Below are positions 34,471 to 45,168 of a stretch of DNA of 64,000 nucleotides, piece after piece; positions within the stretch are counted from its first letter, which is position 1, and each line of letters begins with the position of its first letter. Both the position numbers and the translations under genes were made by a program. The stretch covers positions 939,535,195-939,599,194 of the forward strand of contig OY728120.1 in NCBI GenBank assembly GCA_963277665.1, written 5' to 3'. The stretch is from Viscum album. Lineage: Eukaryota; Streptophyta; Magnoliopsida; Santalales; Viscaceae. The notes under the pieces are model-generated. The model ran no database searches. It saw nothing but the letters and a program-made list of their open reading frames with translations, and was not told where the DNA came from.

Positions 34471-36039
34471 GGCTAGAAGGATGGCCATATTTAGGGCGGC
34501 CCTCTGGTTCCAGGTGTGCACACCTGGGGGTTCATTGTGAGTCACAACCTGACCGGAACCATCGTCTCCCGATCCATCCGAGTTTTCATTTTCCCCGGTT
34601 TCATCCATGGGGTTAGCCTCTATGGCATTGATGAATACATATCAGGGGGAGGGGACGTCATCTTCCAAATGGGAAGAGGATCCCCCATGTCTTCTGCTGG
34701 CCTTCCCTTTCATGACCTGGGATTGCCTTCGGACTTCTTGATGAAGGGTGGCGCAGAGAGTTCTTTGATGTGACCTTACGGTGCACCTTCCTCTTAGAGG
34801 GGATGATAATTCAAAAGACGGGATAGGATGGGAACCTCCTCTTCTGACTGTCCTCCCTAGACGAGAGAATACCGATTCTCGTGGTGGAGGTTGTTGTTGA
34901 ATGGGTAATAATGCCCCCAGCCATGAGGGCTGGGGTTGGCTTTGTTCCTTGGATATAGAGTCTCCTCCCATTTTTATTGGTCTTATAGGGGCATTTTTTG
35001 TTAAAAATGCCCCCATCCCTGCAGGCTGGGGTTGACCCTGGATTGCGGCAGTAGATACTGCTATCACGACCTGCCTGATCTCGCGTTCCCCCATTAGGGG
35101 GTGAACTGAATTTGGCGCTGAATTCATCTATGGATCAATCCCTTCTGGGGAGACAGGCAAAGATCGCTGATTGGCCTCTCTTATGCGAGAGGCCCGTTGT
35201 ATGCTCTCAGTGGCCTGATTCAGGAGTTCTTGAATGGCTTGTTCCCACCGGGCCTGACGCTTCTATGACTTACTCATGGCCCGACTCTGTCGGGTGTATT
35301 ACCTTTCCTGAATAGGGGGACCACTCGATTTCTATCTTGATGTGATGACTTTTCAAGACACCATGTCGAATGGGTTCTTCTGGGTGGGGAGCGGAGTGAA
35401 ATGCAGAGCTCCGTGTTCCCCCCATCCCCTGATATGGACTCCCATTGGAGCATCACCAATGAGGTGGCGCAGTCGGTGCAGTGCACAGAGGTTGGCTATC
35501 TCCATGTTTCCTTTACATCTCTTGGGGCACTGTCACCGCACCGTAGGAAGGGCCTCCAAGTCGATGTGACACAGGAGGTCTCATATTGTCTTGACATGGT
35601 CTACATACCCTTCATAGGGCAGGAAGCTTGATTTCAGCCGGCGGAGGGTCATCCATATATTATGGAGGATGTTGTACACGCATTCTTCCGACAACTCTCT
35701 GGGTATGTCGAACTGAGAGATGGTCGTGGGCCAAAACATGACTAGTATATCATTTCTAGCCAGTCGTTTCCTCATGTGTAACATGTTGGCGTAATCCTCC
35801 GCTAGAGATTCCTCTACCTGGTCAGTCCAACTAAAGCGCTCACTATTAGTGTGATCAGAGGTAGTGGGACTAGTAGGTATTGAATTGTCATGTGGGAAAT
35901 TTCGAGGTGGTTTATAAGATGAACGTGGCCCTGGAACATCTCCTGATCGAAGAAGGGCGTCGTCAGCGACAAGCTGGGAATCTGACATGCTCGATCCCAT
36001 CCTTATGAGTTCCTCGGGATACGAGGGCTTTTCTATGCT

Positions 36040-37010
36040 TGATTCGGCAGGGGGAGGACCTTCCTGTCAATATGATGTGTCATCATGGGGAGGACCTTCG
36101 CAATGGCGGTTATAATGGCAAGGACTACCATTACTTCTTGATTCTTTACTGCATAGAGGAATTTTGCAGTGCACGCCCTGGGGAGGACCTCCAAGGCGTG
36201 TCGCAGCAAGGGGAGGACCTTCTGGCTTCGTAGCGTCGTTACGGGGAGGGCCTTCGCAAAAACTTCCATCATGGTGAGGATGACCATCATGGATTGACAT
36301 TCGATGTAAATCATGGGGAGGACCTTTAGGACACACTGCGACAAGGGGAGGACCTTCTTGTCGCTTGGGGCCAATGCGGGGAGGACCTTCGCAATGGCGG
36401 TCGTGGTGGCGAGGACTACCATCACAGCTGCGGTAATGGCGAGGACTACCATTACAGCTACCATAGAGTGAATATCTACAGGATACACCCTGTGGAGGGC
36501 CTCCAGAATGTACCGCAACGAGGGGAGGGCCTTCTTGTTTCTTGACGTCTCTACGGGGAGGACCTCTGTTATCAGGGTGGAGAGGACTACCACCGTGATA
36601 TGATGCCCGGTTGTGCGGAGTGTCGTTGCAACGTAACCCCTGGGGAGGACATTTAGGGAAGGCCACGACAAGGGGAGGTCCTTCTTGTCATGATGAGACG
36701 TCACTATGGGGAGGGCCTCCGTAGTTGCGACTATGATAGCGAGGACTACTATCACAATCTGTGGTCCCCCTGCATAGAGAGTGTTTGCAGCGTATACCCT
36801 GGGGAGGACCTTCAGGGTGGACCACAGCAAGTGGAGGACCTTCTTGATGCTCGATCTTCTGGCCACGTGGAGGGTTTCCGTGACTCACATCAAAAGAGGA
36901 GCTCTCATGATCGATCGTTATATGCCCGCAGGGGAAGCCCCCACGGGTGCTCTGGGGAGGACCTTCAGAGCTGCTGGTAGAAACATTGCGGGGAGGACCT
37001 TCGCAACTTC
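36040..37010 (-). repeat. Coding tandem repeat (EGPP/GGPPQG) in the extra reading frame
   Basis: GGGGAGGACCTTC and variants occur about twenty times. They form five or six higher-order units of 160 to 180 bases (near 36060, 36240, 36410, 36590, 36740 and 36930), each coding QEGPPL.AV..GGPPQG followed by a His/Arg/Cys stretch and CEGPPR. Units differ by substitutions more than by indels, so the frame persists. Confidence 0.8.
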
Positions 37011-37689
37011 TACTACCACTCCCATAATATGGTAATGGGTGGTTAGGGTTCTGAGCCTGCAATGTGTGCTTAGTGGCATTGAGAACCCCATCTTCTAGCA
37101 GAGCAGAGTCATGAACCCGCTCATTATTTTCCGGCTGCCTTTGGCGCGTTCGGGGCGCTCTCTTGCGGGCAGCGGGGACCATCTACTGTTGACAATGGAC
37201 TTCACCTTTGGGTCCCTGTCTAATTGGGTCTTGTGATGCCGTCGGGAAATGCCGACAAACATATTGACTTTTAGCAGGGATATATGACTGCTCTAAAGAA
37301 TCCACCATGATGGATGGGTGTCCCCCAGTTGGAACGAGTGAAACTGCTCGATCCAGTTGCCTGTGCGTCACGGAATATGGCTCGCGACCCTCCTGGGCAG
37401 AAGCATGGATGCAGATCTGCTCCGAGGCGGCTATCTCGTTTCTTAGATGAGTCGCCTCAATTGGGGAGACGGGCTCACGGGCCCGAGTCCTTGCTATTGC
37501 CGCTGAATCAATTACATTCTGTAAAGTTTGCAAGATATGATCTGGGATCGATACCTGCTCCTCCATCATTGTCAGGATATGTAGAGATACATCTTTGGCT
37601 AGAACGGGTATGAAGGCTCATTCTGGTATCAGAGTAGGAATATCCTGCTCCGGTCCTCCAGTGGTCAGTGGGTACTGACAATTCTTCTG

Positions 37690-38110
37690 TGTCTGGGCAG
37701 GTGAACGAATTTTCCCATGTACCGAGATACGCTGGTTTATCTCTCCGTTCTCCGCCACATCAGGATGGCAGACTTTACTTGCATCTGCAGGGAGCTGGCC
37801 CTGAATATATTGGTTTGCCACCGTATCGAGTCGGTGGCCTTTTTTGGCGGGGTGATGAGCCTTCCCATGAGTTTCTGCCACATCTGGGTGGCGGGCTTTG
37901 TTAATCGCCACCTTTCCGGGATGGTAGGCATCAAGAGGTCCTGCTGGGATCTGGTCGTGTAGATGTTGGGTCGCCACCGCATCAAGCTGGTGGGCTTCAC
38001 GACCCTGGGCAGGGAGAGGTGCCTGCTGGGTAAGTGCCTTCCTGCGTGAGCGATGAGCTTGATGGATCTCGGCGGGGATGTTTGTCGGCTCGTATGATGC
38101 CGCCATGTCT
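37690..38110 (-). repeat. Second coding repeat (GCCACATCTGGGTGGCGGG) in the extra reading frame
   Basis: The phrase GCCACATCTGGATGGCGGG or close variants appears near 37754, 37878 and 38100, and GCCACCGTATCGAG..GGTGG near 37816 and 37973. On the minus strand these give HPDVAE, HPDMAA and RLDTVANQ/QLDAVATQ, so the protein is built of diverged repeats of about 40 to 50 residues. Confidence 0.6.
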
Positions 38111-38917
38111 GGATGGCGGGTTTGGGAGGAGCGAACAGGTGTAGGTGCCTATTCTTGGTATGTCTTCGTGGATGGGCAGCGGAGCTCCTCCTCAGAGACC
38201 AGGGTGATGACCGGTCCCTGATTGTACGTCTGCCACCCTCATCGGTCGGTCTGAGGGGCCGGAGCTCGGGGAGCGTGGGTCTGAATCCTCGGGGAGACAT
38301 CCTCCTCAGTGTGAGGATGTTGAGTCGCAGTGTGATCGCGATGATGCCTTCCAGCGGGGGCCTTGGAGCAGAACCCCCGTTCGGCAGGGATGAAGTCCTC
38401 AGCGTCGACCTCATCCACCTCCCTAAGATAAGGGAGGTACGCATTGTCCCGTTCCGGAGAGAGACTCCTGAAACGGTTTGAGACAGCGATAGGGGCTGTC
38501 TGGATCTGCCTTTGCGGATGCTGCTGGGCAGGCGACCGGCGAGTTCTAGCAGATTAGAGGGTGTGCATGGCTGCCTCCACCGTTGGGAGAGTACCATTCA
38601 AGTGGTACTCTCGGATCAGCGCATCCGAGACCCAGCGCTAAAGACTCTGGGTGGGTGACAAGGTCCTCCGTAGGTGAGGATGCTCGGTCCTTGCATTGTT
38701 GGGAGCACGCACTTGTGATTTCCTTTGCGATTCCATTGGATCGAAGGGAGTTCTGAAGGTACCTGTAAAAAATTTTAACAAATACAAATAGCAAACCCGT
38801 CAAAGCAGCATCTCAGGATCCCATGCGTAATTAATGACCTTTCTTGGCCCTACTTGAGAGTATAACGGGGAAAAGGGTGATATTAGGTTAAATCCATCAT
38901 GTTTGGTTAAATATTCA

Positions 38918-38931
38918 CATCGTGTTCACCA
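38918..38931 (-). promoter_or_regulatory. Putative primer binding site of the Tat element
   Basis: Five bases inside the 5' LTR end, the minus strand reads TGGTGAACACGATG, starting with the TGG that pairs with a tRNA CCA end. I could not match it to a particular tRNA from memory. Confidence 0.5.
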
Positions 38932-38936
38932 TTTTT

Positions 38937-41592
38937 TGTTTCGATATGTTTCCCCTCTATGGGGATGGAGGACTAACGCGCCCGACTGTCGATCTTAAGG
39001 ATGGATGGGCCCCGCTCGATTGCTAAAGTCGAGTACACCGGTCTTCGTTTTGAAATTCCCAACGGTTCCATATCCAACGATACATGGACCTGCTTTACAA
39101 AGGCAGATGTCTGCTGGGTGGTTTGGCCAGCGATGCTTAGGAACTCACATTGGTCAACAGGATGGGAAGTCAGGCTCATCACACCCTTTTGGGGGGAAAT
39201 TATTGTCTGTTCCGGGACTCACTTATAGATTTAAGACATATTCATATGTTCGTGAATATTTGGTTTATACCCAAACATAGTATCCACAGATTTTTCCTGG
39301 TTGGCAATGGTCAGCTGAATGCAGGGATTCAGAATCATTTATGCCTGAGGTTTGCCATCCCTCAATGGGTTAATGACCCCGAGGAGTCTAGACTCACTGA
39401 GGTAGCACAAGGAGCGGCGCGGTGAGCCGACGTGAGGATAGTCGGATCGACTGATTGTTAGGCTTGAACCTTAGGGAGGCTTCCTATGTACCCTGCTTAT
39501 GAGGCAGGTATCAAATTCCATGTAGTTCGAATGTACAATTTATCATTATGCGGGATGAAGGCGAACCGACATGAAGGTTTTCAGAACAACCGAGTGGTGG
39601 GATTGAACCTCTTGGAGGCTTCCTACGTACCCTTCCTAGAAGGCAGGGATCAAAGTCCTTGTAGTTCGCATAGGAGTGTCAGAGAACCAACATGAATGTG
39701 GACCTAGGGGTCTGATGGTGATCAGGCTTGAACCTATTGAAGGCTTCCTGCGTACCCTACTTAGGAGGCAGGGATCAAAGTCCTTGTAGTTCGCATGCGC
39801 TTGGGGCTTACACCCTAAGGTATCCCAGAGCAATGGATTGGGGCTTACACTCTGAGGAGGCCCATAGGAGGATGTCATGGTTGATACTTACTCTAAGCCC
39901 ACGTGAGTCATGCTCGGTGTGAGAAACAAGAGGTAGCAAGGACCAGACGATCACGTTGCGAAAGGTGCGCCTGTGAGGAATGGAGTAGGGCTTATGCATG
40001 GAGCGTCCCATAAGGTCGAGGTTTACTCCTAGGTGGATGCCCATGGAGACAAAGTGCAGCGGAAGAGGGAAAGGGGGTGCTCATGTGCCCGTCACCTCTC
40101 TTGCTCCCGGAGGAAGTACCGAGGTGCATGGGGATGGATTCCTTCTGACGGGTATGTCACCCCCTCTCTGGGGAGTGGAGAAGTGCCCTACTGCCGAATC
40201 GTGCGGTCCCTCATCCTGGCAAGTAGAGGTAGAAAGGGGGGCTCCTAGGCTCGGACCCCACATTACTGTGGGAATGTGAACCCAGGAATGCTTCGGGAAC
40301 CTGCTCAAGGGTCGGGGCAACCCCTTCGCCCTCGCTTACCGTGGGTATGTGAACTCAAAATGGCGCGCTGATGCACCTGAGGGTTACACCACACAGATCC
40401 AGTGGCTCTGGTGGAGGCCTCGTCTCGAGGCCGATGAATAGGCCAACGAGCGAGTCACGGAGGATCGGGACAGATCGGAAGGATTTTATCTGGCTCGGGG
40501 AATGGGAACTCCGAAGGCTCTGATGGGCCACACGTATGAAGGAGTGGTGGTGCCCTTCGTGTAGGAAGGTGTTACGCAGCTAGAGAATCCGTTCGCGAAC
40601 CAGGGAGGTCAGCGGACTGAGGGGCATCCCGCGAACCATGGTGGTTTGCAGCTTTGGGTTCGGCCCGCGTACCAGGGGGTACGAGGAGGGGTCCACGCGA
40701 GCATCGGCGGCCAAGGGTGGCGCCGATTCGGGGTTCTCCATTCGAGGATTCTCCCATGTTGGAGGGTGTTACGTGGTGCGGAGGATCGGAAAATATGCAT
40801 AAACACCCTGGTCCATGTGGAGTGCATCCGCGGAGGGGCTATGGTTCACGGTCTTCTCTTTTTATGTTCATTTAAGTTCGCGGTTCACCAAATTATTATT
40901 CATTTTTCGGTTCCTTATTATTTCGTTCCCAGGTTTATACCTGCTCTGGTTCGTGAACTGGAACTTCTCTATTTTCGAAATCCTAAGCCTTCCTTCGAAA
41001 TCCTTCCACCCGAATCTGATCGTTATTCTCTGAATCCTCTTCCTCTGCCTTCGAATCGTCTGAATCTGAATCCTTTTTCCCTTACCCCCTCGGTCTCCTA
41101 TTATAGAGTGGGGAAAGAGGTGTATCTGTGGCCACGCGGCACCTTTTGCAGAGGCCCATGACCGAAAACCCAGTTTACGGCTGACTTGGTCAATCCACGA
41201 CTCGCAGTGGGTACTGAGCACTTCTCCCCCCCTCACGAACCGAACTCAGGGAGTTCTTCGCGGCCACGGAGCGTTCCGCCTCCATTCCGCGAATAACAGT
41301 AGATGCGGCTTGAACCGGTCAATGCGGTCCGCGGTTGGGGCGGTTCATGACGGTAAACCGGATTGGCGCTCATCCTGCCTCGCAACCGCAGAGGATATCC
41401 ACCTCCATTTCGCGAACAATGACGGTTCGTGGAGCGGGTGCTTCGCGGAGCCTGGCCACATCGCGTTTTCATAGGACCGGTCCACGGACTGGTCCTGCTT
41501 GTGTCCCTTCTTTTAATTTTCTCCATTATTTTCCCCAATTATTTTGGGGGATTTGGTTAGAATCTCCTTTTCAGATTTTTCAGGACCCTACA
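38937..41592 (-). repeat. 5' LTR of the Tat element
   Basis: Direct copy of 17124-19815, about 2,656 bases. It has the three-unit repeat (39462-39800), two palindrome copies (40593, 40629) and the same terminal TTTTTCAGGACCCTACA on the plus strand at 41576-41592. ATTGT follows at 41593. Transcription of gag-pol should start within this copy on the minus strand; no clear TATA box was chosen on that strand. Confidence 0.92.
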
Positions 41593-43120
41593 ATTGTTCA
41601 AGAAAAAAAGAATGATAAATCAAAATCAATAACTTACTAGAAGTCTAATTAGGGATATGTTCAACACTAAGAGGGGGGTGAAACAATGTTGATGACTTTT
41701 TATCTAATTTAAAACATTTTAAACCCTATCATTTTATCTCTTCACTTATTAAGGTGAATAGTTATCTTATTCTATCTTCTCAACATCATCTTTTCTTGCA
41801 AAAAATTTAAACACAAACCAATATAAGTGTCACAATAGATTTACAAGGTTAACCTATCAAAATAATAAGGATAATCCTTTGTGTGATATGGATTCCTCTA
41901 ATATTACACAACCCACTAGTATCAACCTATAGGTACAAGTGAGTAATTTTTATCCTTTAACTTATATTACATACTTCCCAACTATGTTTTAGTACATCCT
42001 GCACTCTTTCAACATCTCATTGGGTCTTTGTACTACCATCCTAACAGTTTAAAATAGATTTTTCTAACAATAATAAATCTTTCACTAGTTCAGACTATGC
42101 CTCTCCATTGATGTTCCAAATTCTTATTTTACTTATATACTTTCACAATAGAAATAAACTTCTTCACTTATTATGCAAAACACATAAAAAAATTCTTCTT
42201 CTTCTTATCTTTAGAAAAAAAATTGTAAGGGATTTTATGATCTCTTATTATTCTTATGTTCTTTTAAAAATTCAAGATTCTACTTTTTTAAAGAAAATTG
42301 GACAACAAAACCTATCACTTCCTCTTCCTTCTATACAACACAATGTTTCTTCAAATCATCCCATAATAATATCATATGTCTTACCTCTACAGCCTCTACA
42401 TTATTGACACTTGAAAATTAAATACCTTATTCTTATTAATCTTACACAGTAGTAGAAACACCTTCTTCTCAATTGAATTTTAATTTATAATTCAAATTCA
42501 ATATTTTAAATTATTTCAATCATTTCTCAACTTATATTGATTCTTTTCAAACCATTAGATCATATTAAACCTCATAGTGACCATTAATGATGTTAAATGA
42601 CTTCATAGATCGATTATGAGAGTATATTTAGTCAAAAATAGAGAAATTTCATTAGATCCACCTGAAATTAGAATTATCCTTTTGAGCACAGCTGGAACCA
42701 TGATGTGTTGGAACCTATTTTGGTACATCTTCAATGAACCATGATTGAATTTTTTTTCCTTGTAAAAGTTGGTAAATGGAATATATAAATGGAATTTGGT
42801 TGTTTTTAAATGATTTTTTATGTATTTTAAATGTTTTCTAAAATTCCAAGGGTGTTTTTCATTGAGAAAAAATCTTATTTTTTGGGTTTTAATCCAAATA
42901 TGGTTTTAATAGCGGGTTATCCTTTTTGTGTGTTTTCCTTGTTTTAGAGGTGTGGTGTTGTTTTATAATGTGAAATATAGTTTCCCTTGACATATTTATT
43001 TATGATTATATTTGATATGTGTAAACCCTGGGTTATATGTTCTCTATGTATGTTTTTTTTCTTACTAGGGTTGCAGAATCTACAACCAGTTTTTATTTGT
43101 AAATCAACATATAGTTGCGG
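41593..43120 (+). other. CACTA body right of the Tat insertion
   Basis: AT-rich DNA continuing the CACTA element. TGTTCAACACTAAGAGG with GGGGTGAA (41658-41682) resembles the G-rich LTR edge of SIRE-like Copia elements and may mark a small Copia remnant. The 99-codon frame at 42108-42407 matches nothing known and has AT-driven composition. No TnpA-like gene was recognised. Confidence 0.45.
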
Positions 43121-43537
43121 TTTAAACCACTTATAAATATGGTACATTTTTAGAGACAGTTTAAAACTCCACTATATGTTGATAGTTTTTTATCATTGGT
43201 GGTTAAAATCGCAGATAAAAATGATGTAGGTTTATTTATAATCAGTTTTATTGGTTTTAGCAGTGGTTTCCATGCAAAAAAAGGAAAATATTTCACGACG
43301 GTTTTAACCGCTGCTAAATCCTTACCATATTTTCCTACTAAAAACCGCTTCTAAAACCAAAAAAAATCCACTAAATAGGGTGTCTATTACACTTCCCAAA
43401 AACCAACACTAAATGGAATAAACCTCTATATATTGGATGTCAACACAAGTTTTAGTGGTGGTTTTATGAAACCATCGTAGAACCATATTGCAGCAATTTA
43501 AACCGCTTCCATGTTAAGAAAAAACACCATTATGCAA
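43121..43537 (-). repeat. CACTA right subterminal repeats
   Basis: Several inverted and direct variants of GCGGTTTTAACCGC and TAGTGGTGGTTTTATGAAACC (43115, 43150, 43195, 43255, 43298, 43340, 43453, 43490) fill the last 430 bases. The copy at 43453-43477 mirrors the left-end motif. This arrangement is typical of CACTA termini. Confidence 0.75.
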
Positions 43538-43553
43538 TGATTTTATTGTAGTG
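43538..43553 (-). repeat. CACTA right terminal inverted repeat
   Basis: TGATTTTATTGTAGTG on the plus strand, i.e. CACTACAATAAAATCA inward from the end. It matches the left terminus at 14 of 16 bases and is followed by AAA. Confidence 0.75.
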
Positions 43554-45168
43554 AAATAATTATGGTGGGATAACCACCAAATAAGTTCATGTATACTACT
43601 TATAGAGTGAAAGTTATATAGGTTCCATTTTATAAGGAATGTGTGCCACTCAACCTGAGCCACGCTCACTCGTTAACCACTAATACCAGTATCATGGGTC
43701 AACCTTGGATTGACCATGTCACCACATCTTGGCTAATCCACTGACATCATCCCTTACTACAGGGACCTCAAAAAACCCATCATAATCTATGGGTCATCAA
43801 CTCACAAGAATCCACCAAAATTTGGTCACCTCATTCCAATAGGAGCCACTAAACAAAAATCGTTATGGCTCCACAACTACCTACCAAGAAGTGTTAACCA
43901 AATATCACTAATGTAATACCACCATCATATTTATTGAGCCTCAGTAAGAACCACATGATTCTCAATAGATCCCCACATGGCGTATACCACTAATCCAAGC
44001 CCAACAAGCTCAACGTATACCAACTCAATTCCATTGTAAATAACATGTGATCACTCTCACACCATAGAAACTCATTGAAACCCAAGGGTTGCATACTCTA
44101 TTGTGACCAAATCACATGACCCACCTCATCATCCTATGAGTTGATTATCATTGATCCTAGGCTCACTCACCTAGTCAATTAGTTGATCATGCTTTTGGAA
44201 TATCACTTTAACTAAATAGAGACATCCTAGATACTCTATTTGAATAGGACTAACACCTTACATGTATCAAGGCTAGGCACATAACCACCCATCATATTTG
44301 GAATCATTTCTAGAGCCCAAAGAATTTACCTATGACACCACCACATACCAAAATCACATCCACAACTAATAGGGGCAGTCATCTGAACTAATATACCCTT
44401 CAAAACTAACTTAAACACAAGTCACTAACGCTTGGGGTTATCAACCATAACCATAACCAAACTAGGAATAACAAAACATGCACTGATAACATAAAACAAA
44501 TCATTTACCCATGCTTTTACAACTATAAAAGCATTAAAAAGAATAAGGTAACCCCCTCGTAGGTCATACTCAGGAATCTCTAGGAAAGGAATCACTAAAA
44601 ATCATTAGTCATTTCCAAAAGGTCACTAGGTCCTCCCACCTAGTCCATTAATCATTATCTCACAAAAACCGCAACACATGGGATGAAACTCATTACCATC
44701 ACAAAGTCACATGGTATCCAACATTTCAGGAAACCACTCTATGGTCCCATATATAATCTTGAGTTAAAATGGTTATACCCACTCCTGAGTCAATATAAAC
44801 TATACGGAATGAAAGATCGCTACTACTCAATACAGCTTATCACAAACCTGAAAGTTCATAGATCAAGATGAAAATAAAATAGTTATATCATTAACTCTGT
44901 AATACACAACGCATCATGGGAGGATTTACAAACCAAACTCTCTCTCTCTCTACCCCCAAATGATTCTCAATATCAGGTCATCATTACATATACCCAAGGT
45001 CCACCACCCCCATAGGTCTGCCTCAACACACACCCCCAAGAACCTATAACCCGGGTTCTCCCAACCACCCAAACAACCCATACACAATTTTAAACCATGT
45101 ATAAAATATTTTTAACACCATGAGCATGGGGTTCACATATTCTTTTTATCTCTAAGGTAATTCTCAAT
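43554..45168. other. Unassigned DNA between the CACTA element and the gag array
   Basis: Plus strand rich in CA and CC steps, short frames only (44683-44871 codes an unrecognised 62-residue peptide). A CTCTCTCTCTCTC run occurs at 44939. It may be the continuation of 10306-11476 across the CACTA insertion. No domain found. Confidence 0.4.

Larger units (their letters stand above)
34480..38736 (-). pseudogene. Long N-terminal extra reading frame (ORF1-like) fused in frame to gag
   Basis: The first ATG after the primer site is at 38736 (MESQRKSQVRAPNNARTEHP). In this frame the strand stays nearly open for some 1,400 codons up to gag, with isolated stops (for example 38642, 38555, 37618, 37183, 36688, 36067, 35581, 34642). 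The protein is Pro, Arg, His and Gln rich. Parts include ALIREYHLNGTLPTVEAAMH, His-rich repeats (38060-37690), EGPP/GGPP repeats (37010-36040), and a more regular part (FSWTDQVEESLAEDYANMLH, 35890-35600). Ogre and related elements have an ORF of unknown function before gag; this is the likely equivalent. I recognise no domain. Longer open frames on shifted registers (36033-36866, 37737-38597) are shadows of its GC-rich repeats. Confidence 0.7.
17124..41592 (-). mobile_element. Tat/Ogre-type Ty3 LTR retrotransposon, full length, 24.5 kb
   Basis: Two direct LTRs of about 2.7 kb enclose, in minus-strand order, a long N-terminal reading frame, gag, protease, RT, RNase H, a second RNase H and integrase, then a long 3' zone. 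LTRs begin TGTAGGGTCCTGAAAAAT and end CGAAACA. AATGT on the left and ATTGT on the right flank the element: a 5-bp duplication with one difference. Large size, dual RNase H and an antisense plant-mobile-domain gene place it in the Tat lineage. The two LTRs differ at roughly one base in ten where compared by eye, so it is old. Many in-frame stops make it inactive. It is GC-richer than its surroundings and is inserted in a CACTA transposon. Confidence 0.9.
11477..43553 (+). mobile_element. CACTA (En/Spm-type) DNA transposon, interrupted by nested elements
   Basis: The left end reads CACTAAACTAAAATCA and the right end, reverse complemented, CACTACAATAAAATCA: 14 of 16 bases agree and both begin with the CACTA signature. 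AAA flanks both ends (11474-11476 and 43554-43556), compatible with the 3-bp target duplication of this superfamily, though AAA says little in AT-rich DNA. Inside both ends lie subterminal repeats built on GGTTT-ATAAACCACC-CTA, and a TNP2-type transposase relic lies at 14884. Removing the 24.5-kb Tat element leaves about 7.6 kb, a normal size for such an element. The transposase is broken, so it is non-functional. Nesting makes the CACTA older than the Tat element. Confidence 0.75.

Noticed and set aside
36033..36866. 277-codon open frame on the minus strand, Leu/Val rich
   Set aside because: Shadow of the EGPP repeat in another register; periodic composition, no relation to a known protein.
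37737..38597. 286-codon open frame on the minus strand
   Set aside because: It is a shifted register of the ORF1 region. The register starting at 38736 joins gag and is preferred; this one is Arg/Ser/Pro rich because of GC-rich repeats.
42108..42407. 99-codon plus-strand frame in the CACTA right part as TnpA
   Set aside because: No similarity recognised, AT-driven composition, no supporting signals.
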